A DNA stretch of 64,000 nucleotides from a bacterium (GTDB lineage: Bacteria > Patescibacteria > ABY1 > JACQRZ01), in contig JAUYIE010000020.1 of the NCBI GenBank assembly GCA_030688365.1, positions 27,989 to 91,988 on the forward strand. The letters run 5' to 3'. The notes under the pieces are model-generated. The model was not told the DNA's origin. It did not search any database and worked only from the letters and a program-made list of their open reading frames with translations. This document shows, piece after piece, positions 51,030-57,975 of the stretch. A program made the translations under genes and the position numbers. Position 1 is the first letter of the stretch; each line of letters starts with the position of its first letter.

Positions 51030-52328
51030 TCAATTCACCCCCTTTCCAAATTTCATGTTATCGTTTACGAGATGGTGGCTCGTAGCGATATTTTTTAGTG
51101 CTTCGTTCTCTGAAGCGACACTGAAAACATGAAGCTTGATATCGCCTAGCGGTTCATGGGTTCCCAATGAGTCATCCCCATCAGTAACCATGATGATATC
51201 GCAGCGATGGAATCTAGCCTTATCAGCGTTAATATCCTTAACTGCTTGTGATATCGCTGCACTAAAATTTGTACTACCACCACTATATGTTCCTTTGTTT
51301 TTTATCATGTCGAGCAGCTCACGCCCTTGCTGCTCATTTCTTGCTTCCTTCAGGTCGTGGGGCGATCCGTCAAAAAGTCGTAAAAAGAGTTCTGCTTCTC
51401 CTCTGATTACTGCCTTCACACGGTTCAGCAAGATTCCTCCTGCTTTCACGACCCTTTTACCGTCTCCCATAGAACCTGAACAGTCAACGAGCAGGTAAAT
51501 TAATTGTTTTTGCTCGTCAACCTTTACATACTCACGTACAGGTAGACGTTTTTCGACAGCTCTTTGCCAAAAAATTTCATCAGGCAAACCATGTGCAACA
51601 CGGGCGACTTTTGGTAATTCAGAGAAATCTCTGATACCTCTAGTGCGCACGAATGCCGTGGGTTCCAGCGAAGATTTTGTACTTCTTTTTTTGCTGGTTT
51701 TAAGTTCAACCAGATCATCAAGAAGATGCGAAAGTCTCACTAATTCCCATTCGGTTGACTGGCCGATTTTTTCAGCAACCTCAACGACTGACAACGGGCT
51801 ATTCCCGTTCGGTGCTTTTGTGTCCAAAAGCTCCTGGTCGATGTCATCAAGGTTCTGGGCTGCCTCTAGGCAATCAGCGGTTTGATTGCTGAGTTCCTCT
51901 CCGTCTCTTTCGAGAAAGATAGGTAGCGCATCAGCTTCTTCACCGCTACCACCACTTTCAGATTTTGACTTTTCAGCCATCATTTTCAGTAAGGCGGCTG
52001 CCTTTTCAAGCGCCGTCCCTGGCAAGTTATCCAAGGTTTTCTTTTCAGCAAGTGCCTTGAGAAACCCCCGGACGTTTTGGTGATATTTAAGTAATTTATC
52101 TCTGTCCAGAAGTGGCTGCTCCTGTATGAGATCTTCTACTTGTTTTTCCACCTGTGCCTCATCCATGACCGTTTGTTCTCCGCCGCGAGCGACGTTGAGC
52201 AGATCCTGGAAGAAGGCGGGTGCTACAGCCGGCACCTTGGCTTTCCTGCAAAACATTTCAATCTCTGGTGGGTGTGCAGGTGTAAACCCATCAGGGAGGT
52301 GAGTACGCATTAACGGTTTCATTGGCAC
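51030..52328 (-). CDS. VWA-domain protein, CobT/MoxR-partner type
   Basis: 432 residues. A helical N-terminal half with a low-complexity SKSESGGSGEEAD linker (121-133) and a C-terminal von Willebrand A domain from about 270. The MIDAS metal site is complete: DCSGS (282-286), the threonine in GGSTNF and TDGDD near the end. Such proteins bind a MoxR AAA+ ATPase encoded next to them and remodel or insert metal into a target. SD AGGAGG precedes the ATG at 52328; gap to the ATPase gene is 5 bases. The target is unknown. Confidence 0.9.
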   Translation of the reverse strand: MPMKPLMRTHLPDGFTPAHPPEIEMFCRKAKVPAVAPAFFQDLLNVARGGEQTVMDEAQVEKQVEDLIQEQPLLDRDKLLKYHQNVRGFLKALAEKKTLDNLPGTALEKAAALLKMMAEKSKSESGGSGEEADALPIFLERDGEELSNQTADCLEAAQNLDDIDQELLDTKAPNGNSPLSVVEVAEKIGQSTEWELVRLSHLLDDLVELKTSKKRSTKSSLEPTAFVRTRGIRDFSELPKVARVAHGLPDEIFWQRAVEKRLPVREYVKVDEQKQLIYLLVDCSGSMGDGKRVVKAGGILLNRVKAVIRGEAELFLRLFDGSPHDLKEARNEQQGRELLDMIKNKGTYSGGSTNFSAAISQAVKDINADKARFHRCDIIMVTDGDDSLGTHEPLGDIKLHVFSVASENEALKNIATSHHLVNDNMKFGKGVN

Positions 52329-52333
52329 ACCTC

Positions 52334-53500
52334 CTAATTTGCCAATGAGAGCAGCATATTATTTGATAACTTTTCAAGGCTATCTAGTAATTGTTGCCTG
52401 CGGTCTTTGTTCTGTTCAAGAACAGAGCGTCCTTGTAACTTGGCCTTGGTTGCTTTCGCTTCCTTAGCCATTGTTACAACGGCCGCAATATTACCTTTTG
52501 CTTCTTTTTTGTACCAATTTTTTGCAGTATCGAAATCCATTTCAATGCTGTTTAAAAATTGGACATCATCATCCATTTTCCTGCTGAAGTCGACGACTTC
52601 GAAAAATATGTCGTCGAATTTTGCTACCTTGCCTGCCTCATCGGCTACCAGGTACCTCATGACCTTGAGATCATCAAGTATAACTTCTGATCTGCCAGCA
52701 AGGAAAGCAGCGGCTTGGGCCAGTTGGTCGGCCCAGATATCCAAACGAGGCGAGATGTCGTGGAGTTTTTTAAGTTCCACACTAAAGGCTGCTTTCTTGC
52801 GAAGGTAGTCCTCAGTTAATCTTACCTGTTTAACCAATCTTGGCAGATCTGCAAGATCACGACGGGTCAGCCTTTCAGCAACTTCGCCATTATTTGCATC
52901 ACTACCATTATGGACAGCCTGGTAAAGCTTCAGACGTTCACTGGCGTTATCTTGTTTCCAAGTAACTTCCAGTTGGATGGGGAAACGTTCAAGAGTGGCG
53001 GCTTCGCTGCGGCCCATCTGAGAAATCTCATCTGGGCTTCTGTTGGTAAGAGCGATTGCCAGTTTGCATTGGCTTTCAACTCTCTGTCCGCCGTTAAGCA
53101 GTGCTCCTTCAGTGAAGAGGGTTTTCAGAGATCCCAGAACGCTCGCGGGAGCATCCAGCATCTCTTCAAGTACTGCCACGTCAGCGGTCAAAAGCGACCA
53201 CTTAACCCGATATTTTTCCTCACCGCTTTCACGGAGAGACTTCATATCAATACCGCCATAAAGCGAACTGATTGTTGACTCGACATGAAGCTGAGATTTC
53301 CAAACCCGAATATCTGTTGCCAACGCTTTTGCAAGTACGGCATTTGTCATTTCTGACTTGCCATATCCGCCTACGCCATGGAACAGAACATTTTTTCCAG
53401 AAGCTAAACCGAGCTTTAGAGCTTCGGCGGCTGCTTCTGATTGGACAAATCCTTTTAGTGCTTTGTCCACTGCACTATTTACCTTCAAACTTAAACTCAT
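52334..53500 (-). CDS. MoxR-family AAA+ ATPase
   Basis: 388 residues. Walker A HGVGGYGKSEM (41-51), Walker B VAVLEEMLDAPASVL (about 107-121), sensor I IALTNRSPDEI, an arginine finger region LERFPIQLEVTW and a C-terminal coiled coil ending KATKAKLQGRSV. Same group as RavA/MoxR/CobS-like chaperone ATPases. It lies directly before the VWA gene. SD AAGGAG; a TTGAGC/GCTCAA hairpin (about 53512-53529) stands just upstream and could compete with ribosome binding. Confidence 0.9.
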   Translation of the reverse strand: MSLSLKVNSAVDKALKGFVQSEAAAEALKLGLASGKNVLFHGVGGYGKSEMTNAVLAKALATDIRVWKSQLHVESTISSLYGGIDMKSLRESGEEKYRVKWSLLTADVAVLEEMLDAPASVLGSLKTLFTEGALLNGGQRVESQCKLAIALTNRSPDEISQMGRSEAATLERFPIQLEVTWKQDNASERLKLYQAVHNGSDANNGEVAERLTRRDLADLPRLVKQVRLTEDYLRKKAAFSVELKKLHDISPRLDIWADQLAQAAAFLAGRSEVILDDLKVMRYLVADEAGKVAKFDDIFFEVVDFSRKMDDDVQFLNSIEMDFDTAKNWYKKEAKGNIAAVVTMAKEAKATKAKLQGRSVLEQNKDRRQQLLDSLEKLSNNMLLSLAN

Positions 53501-53503
53501 TTT

Positions 53504-53617
53504 TCAATCTCCTTTTGAGCAATGCTCAAAAAATTCTTTATATTTCCGGCCGGAGAATATAAAGAATAAGAAGAAATTGTTTTTTCTTTTTATGTTTGTT
53601 TTATTTTCAAATATCAT
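53504..53617 (-). CDS. small ORF of 37 codons coupled to the MoxR gene
   Basis: ATG at 53617 with SD AAGGAG 9 bases upstream; stop TGA 3 bases before the MoxR ATG. Peptide begins MIFENKTNIKRKNNFFLFFI, basic then hydrophobic. It may be a leader peptide that controls MoxR translation. The gap 53501-53811 also holds the stem element repeat and a wobble-containing hairpin CAGAGTATGAATA/TATTCGTATTCTG (53755-53786 region) whose pairs fit the minus strand. Confidence 0.5.
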   Translation of the reverse strand: MIFENKTNIKRKNNFFLFFIFSGRKYKEFFEHCSKGD

Positions 53618-53666
53618 CTCTACTCTCTCCTTCCAACCACTGTTTGAATAGTGATCGTCTCTCAAG

Positions 53667-53717
53667 TAGTAAAGACATTGTTGGATACCGTGTGATATAC
53701 AAAATATGTCTTTGCTA
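53667..53717. repeat. dispersed stem element, copy 1
   Basis: Arms TAGTAAAGACAT (53667-53678) and ATGTCTTTGCTA (53706-53717), one wobble pair. The same element recurs at 54725-54777. Both copies are followed on the minus strand by a small hairpin and GGAGAGAG. Confidence 0.75.
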
Positions 53718-53811
53718 GTGTTTGGTTGTAATTTTCATTCTCTCAGAATACGAATATCGCTATTCATACTCTGGGAAATGAATTCTATATTGCTATAGAA
53801 ACATTTTTACC

Positions 53812-54246
53812 CTATCCTCCTTTTTGATTATAAAATAAATTGTATATTATGGTTGCTAATTCTGTATCATCCGGAAAAGTGATTTCAGCACGGCCGCATT
53901 CGTTTTCTATAGATATAATTTCGTATAAATCTATCATCACATCTCCGTAATAGGAGTCATGACGCTTTCCTCCTGATGTTGTTACTTTCTGCATTACTTT
54001 TGTCCCGAACATCGGGCTAAGAAAAAATTCCATATCCCCGGCGCCCTTGTTGTTTTCCAACTTATAAACAAAACTTGGGTCATCTTCAAAGAAAGTTTTT
54101 AGCTGTCCCTTTAAAAGAAGCACAATTGCTTTGATACTGATCGGAACGGTTGTATCTTCAAAAAATTTTTCAAGATTCTCCTCGGCTTCTGCCTTTTTTG
54201 AGGCAGCATTATTTTTTTGTTCAAGTAAGTTTTCTAAGTTTTCCAT
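53812..54246 (-). CDS. unknown protein, first large gene of the island operon
   Basis: 144 residues starting MENLENLLEQKNNAASKKAE. An N-terminal coiled coil (1-30) precedes a domain with VPISIKAIVLLLKGQLKTFF and IDLYEIISIENECGRAEITF. SD GGAGG. No known family. First sizeable gene behind the 1.3-kb leader. Confidence 0.75.
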   Translation of the reverse strand: MENLENLLEQKNNAASKKAEAEENLEKFFEDTTVPISIKAIVLLLKGQLKTFFEDDPSFVYKLENNKGAGDMEFFLSPMFGTKVMQKVTTSGGKRHDSYYGDVMIDLYEIISIENECGRAEITFPDDTELATIIYNLFYNQKGG

Positions 54247-54262
54247 GATTACCTCCTGGAAA
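54240..54262 (-). promoter_or_regulatory. SD-in-loop hairpin before the 144-residue gene
   Basis: Minus strand: TTTCCA, loop GGAGGTAATCA, TGGAAA. The SD fills the loop and the ATG crosses the loop-stem border. Confidence 0.78.
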
Positions 54263-55549
54263 TTTTGATTGTAATTTTTTAAGTCTTTCGACTTCAGAGA
54301 TCCACATCTATGAATCGCTGAATGGAAAAGGGAAACAATAAATTGCTTCCCTCTTTTGTTTTTTATTTACCCGTTAACATTTTTGGCCGACGCGATCGAT
54401 CGGAAACTACCTTCGTTCCGCGCCAGCCACCAGATTTTCTAGTTTTCTAAACTCCTAGATAAAACCTGACTTGAAGAAGTATCTCATTCTTCCTTCCTTT
54501 CCTCGGTTTGTGGCCGAGAACTAATAAATAATATTTAATGAACTGTTAACAATTTTTTTGCCATCCTTGGCAGAAAATTTCCTTAGTCAGCGACTCTTGC
54601 CCAGACTGAATCCTTGATCTATTATATCCCCGATGCAGGGGCTGAATTGTATAATTACGCTTTTTTATCTTTATTTCTCTCTCCTGTTTTTTATGAGCTC
54701 TTGCTTTTGGCAAGTGCTTCGAGATAGTAAAGACATTACTGCATACAAATCGATTGCATCCAGAAATGTCTTTACTTGGTGTGTCGGCATGGTAGCCGGC
54801 AATGATGAAGGTGGTGTTGTGTTCGTTCTTATGTTGAAGTGTTGATGGGCTTTTTGTTTGTTTTTATATTTATTTTATCCCTCTTTACTTCGTGATCATG
54901 ATGGGAAACTCTGTCCTACGCCGTAGCGATAAGATTAAGAAACCCGTCATACTCTCTCCTTCACCATTGTCGGCTCGCGTAGTACTTGATAACCCCATAA
55001 AATGGGGCAAGTATTTCAGCCAGAGGCTGATGGAGAGAGGTATACCTACCCCACTCCATGGCATTAAAAATGTCCCACGCGTGCCGTCTTTGTTTTATGT
55101 CATAAATTGTAATGAATTTGTTCACTCTCCGACATTCGCTTTTTAGCTGAAGCGGAAAGGTTACTGCCTTGTGTCTCTCTTTCACAAGGAGATTCCTGCC
55201 TGTATCCCACATGGGGAGTGGGGCAGTGTATCTACTAATGAATACGTTATGGCGTGTACCTCGGCAGTTCAAGGCCGTGGCGTACCGATTATGGGTACCT
55301 TTTAAGAAGATTTTTCCAAAAGAGTTTGTTGTAGCTCCTCTCTCCATGAGATAGAGCACACTCTTCTAAATACATCTATTCTTGACTCGCAGACGGGAAG
55401 TGTAGGTTTTCATGCCACACACCCTCGGATCATGTTTGTTTAGGGTAATGATCCTTGCGCCATCGCGGTGCCTCTATTATGAGGCGGTTTGAAAACGATT
55501 ATTATTGAACTGTTTGTTTGTTTTTGTTTCGTAAGCCTTTTTGACTTAC
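54247..55549 (-). other. structured leader of about 1.3 kb with tiny ORFs
   Basis: From the predicted transcript start to the first large gene. Hairpins on the minus strand include GTAAG/CTTAC near 55535, GCCTC/GAGGC near 55480, GGATCAT/ATGATCC near 55430-55455, CCTTGTG/CACAAGG near 55170-55190 and CTTGC/GCAAG near 54710. A 21-codon ORF with SD AAGGAG starts at 54950 and a 10-codon ORF with SD-like AAGGAAGGA at about 54487. A longer open frame (54961-55359) has a poor start. It also holds the stem element copy 2. No known riboswitch recognised. Confidence 0.5.
54725..54777. repeat. dispersed stem element, copy 2
   Basis: Arms AGTAAAGACATT (54726-54737) and AATGTCTTTACT (54765-54776), 12 perfect pairs around a 27-base loop. 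Copy 1 is 1.06 kb away between two genes of the same operon. Confidence 0.8.
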
Positions 55550-55555
55550 AAGGGA

Positions 55556-55584
55556 AGTATATCATGTCTTGCAGGAAATGTCAA
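55556..55584 (-). promoter_or_regulatory. consensus promoter of the island operon
   Basis: Minus strand: TTGACA (55584-55579), 17-base spacer, TATACT (55561-55556). It is the best minus-strand promoter of the region and faces the leader and the MoxR-VWA genes. Confidence 0.88.
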
Positions 55585-55683
55585 CGGTTTATGAGACACT
55601 TCGGTATATATTTTACGCTTTTTTTTGATATACTAGCGGTAATAATCACAAATAGGGGATTTTAGTGTCAAACTTTCTTGACA

Positions 55684-55800
55684 ATGGACGGAAAGCGTGG
55701 TATTGTGATTGTGGACAGGGAGGATGAGGATGGAGAAAATACAGTTACTAACTTCAAATTATCAGATATTATGGATTTAGTAACTTCAATAAAGGCATAA
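55684..55800 (+). CDS. possible 38-residue protein or remnant
   Basis: Starts MDGKRGIVIVDREDEDGENT and ends LVTSIKA. No SD; lies between the island promoter and the AbiEi promoter. It looks like the C-terminal end of a longer protein. Confidence 0.35.
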   Translation: MDGKRGIVIVDREDEDGENTVTNFKLSDIMDLVTSIKA

Positions 55801-55804
55801 TCCC

Positions 55805-55833
55805 TTGCCAAAGTGCCATAAATAGGCTATACT
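55805..55833 (+). promoter_or_regulatory. promoter of the AbiE operon
   Basis: TTGCCA (55805-55810), 17-base spacer, TATACT (55828-55833), 29 bases before the AbiEi ATG. Confidence 0.75.
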
Positions 55834-55861
55834 GATATTATCAATTCATTTTATCTACAAT

Positions 55862-56482
55862 ATGGTAGAAAAACCGAAATCAAAATATCACAGCGCTTTG
55901 GGAATACAGACAGCCCTTTTGGAGAAAGGGATGAAAGTCTTTACGCCCCTTGATTTTCAGCGATTGTTCCAAATGACGCCCAAAAATGCTTCTATGACCA
56001 TCTTGCGCAATACCAAGCGGGGATTGTTTCAAAAGCTGAAAAATAGCGCATATGTGCTCAATATTGGGTATATTTCTTTATACCGTATCGCAAATATGCT
56101 CTATCGCCCTTCGTATATCTCCCTTGAAATAGCGCTTTCTCGCTATCGCATGATTCCGGAGACGGTATATGCGGTCACATCGGTTACCACCAAGGCAACG
56201 CGCCATTTTTACACCCCCCGTGGTCATCTGACATATCAGAAGATACCGAGACGCGCATTTACCGGATACTCATTGATGACCGTTGAGGGTGAGCGCGTGT
56301 ATTATGCGGAACCGGCCAAAGCATTGGTTGATTATTTGTATTTTGTCAGTTTGGGGCATGTCTCTCTTAATGATCGTCTGGATACAAAATCGGTATCAAA
56401 GGCGGAGGCGCTTGTATACGCCGAGTTGTTTCGTCGTCCATCGCTAACACATCTTATCAATACTCTCTATGATTCCGCTTAA
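55862..56482 (+). CDS. AbiEi-type antitoxin of a type IV toxin-antitoxin system
   Basis: 206 residues. An N-terminal winged helix (about 10-70) precedes the AbiEi domain with YRPSYISLEIALSRYRMIPE, VYAVTSVTTKATRHFYTPRG and EPAKALVDYLYF. It represses its own operon in known systems. It overlaps the toxin gene by 14 bases. Related in type to the orphan at 43415. Confidence 0.88.
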   Translation: MVEKPKSKYHSALGIQTALLEKGMKVFTPLDFQRLFQMTPKNASMTILRNTKRGLFQKLKNSAYVLNIGYISLYRIANMLYRPSYISLEIALSRYRMIPETVYAVTSVTTKATRHFYTPRGHLTYQKIPRRAFTGYSLMTVEGERVYYAEPAKALVDYLYFVSLGHVSLNDRLDTKSVSKAEALVYAELFRRPSLTHLINTLYDSA

Positions 56483-57197
56483 AGATATTGAAAAACTTAT
56501 AACAAAGTATCAGGCGGTGCGGGGAACGATCATTCGCGAATACTGTCAGCATTTGTTTCTTTCATTTTTGTACGAAGCGCCGATGTCAGGCCATTTATTG
56601 TTTAAGGGTGGCACCGCATTGAGAATTGTGTTAAAGAGTCCTCGTTTTTCTGAAGATTTAGATTTTGACGGATATCACATACGCTTTGATGAAATTGAAG
56701 CTATCATTGAGCATGTTTTGGGTGAAGTAGAAAAAATGGGTATCGGTGTTTCTTTGGGGGAAAGCAAAAAAACAACCGGCGGGCATATTATGCTTGCTGA
56801 TTTTACTTTGCACGAAGAAGTCATACAGATCAAAATAGAGATATCATTGCGTGATAAGTATACCCAGAAAGAGGGAACACTTGCGTTGATAGAGAGCGAA
56901 TATATACCGGATTACAACCTGATACACCTTGCATTACCTCTACTCATACAAGGGAAACTGGATGCCTTGTTTGCACGACAAAAACCTCGTGACTTTTATG
57001 ATTTTTTCTTTCTTTTGTCGGCTAATTATCCGGAAGTGAAAAACCGTGATGTATTGGAAAAAGTACGTACATTGACCAAGGAAACAGATATCAATTTTCG
57101 TGCAGAACTCGCAAAGTTTCTCCCTGCCAGTCAATCAATGATTTTGCGGGATTTCAAAACAACGCTTCTTGCAAAGATAAATCAATTTCTTGGGTAA
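56469..57197 (+). CDS. AbiEii-type nucleotidyltransferase toxin
   Basis: 242 residues. The nucleotidyltransferase signature LLFKGGTALRIVLKSPRFSE and DLDFDG (GGTA 47-50, aspartates 63 and 65) and the later KLDALFARQKPRDFYDFFFL are diagnostic for AbiEii. In known members the enzyme modifies tRNA or other targets with nucleotides. Active-site residues are intact. Confidence 0.93.
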   Translation: MIPLKDIEKLITKYQAVRGTIIREYCQHLFLSFLYEAPMSGHLLFKGGTALRIVLKSPRFSEDLDFDGYHIRFDEIEAIIEHVLGEVEKMGIGVSLGESKKTTGGHIMLADFTLHEEVIQIKIEISLRDKYTQKEGTLALIESEYIPDYNLIHLALPLLIQGKLDALFARQKPRDFYDFFFLLSANYPEVKNRDVLEKVRTLTKETDINFRAELAKFLPASQSMILRDFKTTLLAKINQFLG

Positions 57198-57200
57198 TCT

Positions 57201-57974
57201 ATGTACGAAGATATTTTCAAACAAATAGGGTTGGATGAAAAACAGACGGCGGTGTACACCGCCATGCTTGAGCTGGGGCCGGCGACCGTGGGGCAGCTTT
57301 TGAAAAAAACGCCGTACAAGCGCGGGGATCTATATAATGTTGTATACTCGTTGCGCGACAAAGGGCTAGTGTCAGAAAAAGTTTCAAAAGGGGTGACGAT
57401 ATTTACACTGGAAGAGCCGGAACATATTAAAGATCTCATCACGGCGGAAAAAGAACGCATTGCTCGCGTGCAACAAGGGTTTGACGCGATCTTTCCTGAT
57501 TTGAAGTCGCAATACAATTTGTCCGTGCAAAAACCGGGGGTGAGATTTTATGAGGGGGAGGAGGGGATGAAGACTTTGATGGCAGATTCTCTGTCTGCCA
57601 AAAGTGAGATTTATTCCTATGTTGATGTTGAGGCTGTCCAAGCGTATGTGTCTGAGTTTAATAAGGAGTATGTTAAAGATAGGGAGCGTTTAGGTAAAAA
57701 AAAGAAAATGATTGTATTTGATAGTGAATACAATAGACATTATTTTGCTCAACTCGGTACTTCGGTTACTGATGTGCGATTTATTGCATACCCATTCAAT
57801 TCCTTTGGCGTAGGAATGCAGATTTATGATAAGAAAATTTCTTATCTTACCATGGAACCCTCCCACATGATTGGGGTGATTATTGAAGATTCACTAATTT
57901 CAAACATGCATAGACAGCTGTTTGAATACATGTGGTCAACTGCAATATCAACGGGTTCACCACAAAATTCTTGA
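57201..57974 (+). CDS. TrmB-family transcriptional regulator
   Basis: 257 residues, starting 3 bases after the toxin stop. Winged helix EKQTAVYTAMLELGPATVGQ and LLKKTPYKRGDLYNVVYSLR, then a sensor-like domain with IYSYVDVEAVQ. TrmB-like regulators respond to sugars or other ligands in archaea and CPR. It could be part of the AbiE operon. Confidence 0.85.
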   Translation: MYEDIFKQIGLDEKQTAVYTAMLELGPATVGQLLKKTPYKRGDLYNVVYSLRDKGLVSEKVSKGVTIFTLEEPEHIKDLITAEKERIARVQQGFDAIFPDLKSQYNLSVQKPGVRFYEGEEGMKTLMADSLSAKSEIYSYVDVEAVQAYVSEFNKEYVKDRERLGKKKKMIVFDSEYNRHYFAQLGTSVTDVRFIAYPFNSFGVGMQIYDKKISYLTMEPSHMIGVIIEDSLISNMHRQLFEYMWSTAISTGSPQNS

Positions 57975-57975
57975 T

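Noticed and set aside
54280..54318. A third hammerhead-like fold on the minus strand (AGAT-GTGG-ATCT, CTGA, AGTC-GAAA-GACT).
   Set aside because: Three core bases after CUGA and the GAAA core are missing and stem III does not pair, so it is at best a decayed copy.
54961..55359. Open frame of 132 codons on the minus strand in the leader.
   Set aside because: No SD at its ATG, odd composition and several hairpins inside; its stop does touch the SD of a tiny ORF, so a small chance remains.
46447..55584. Integrated phage or plasmid.
   Set aside because: No integrase, terminase, capsid, portal, replication or relaxase gene is visible, and no att repeats were found.
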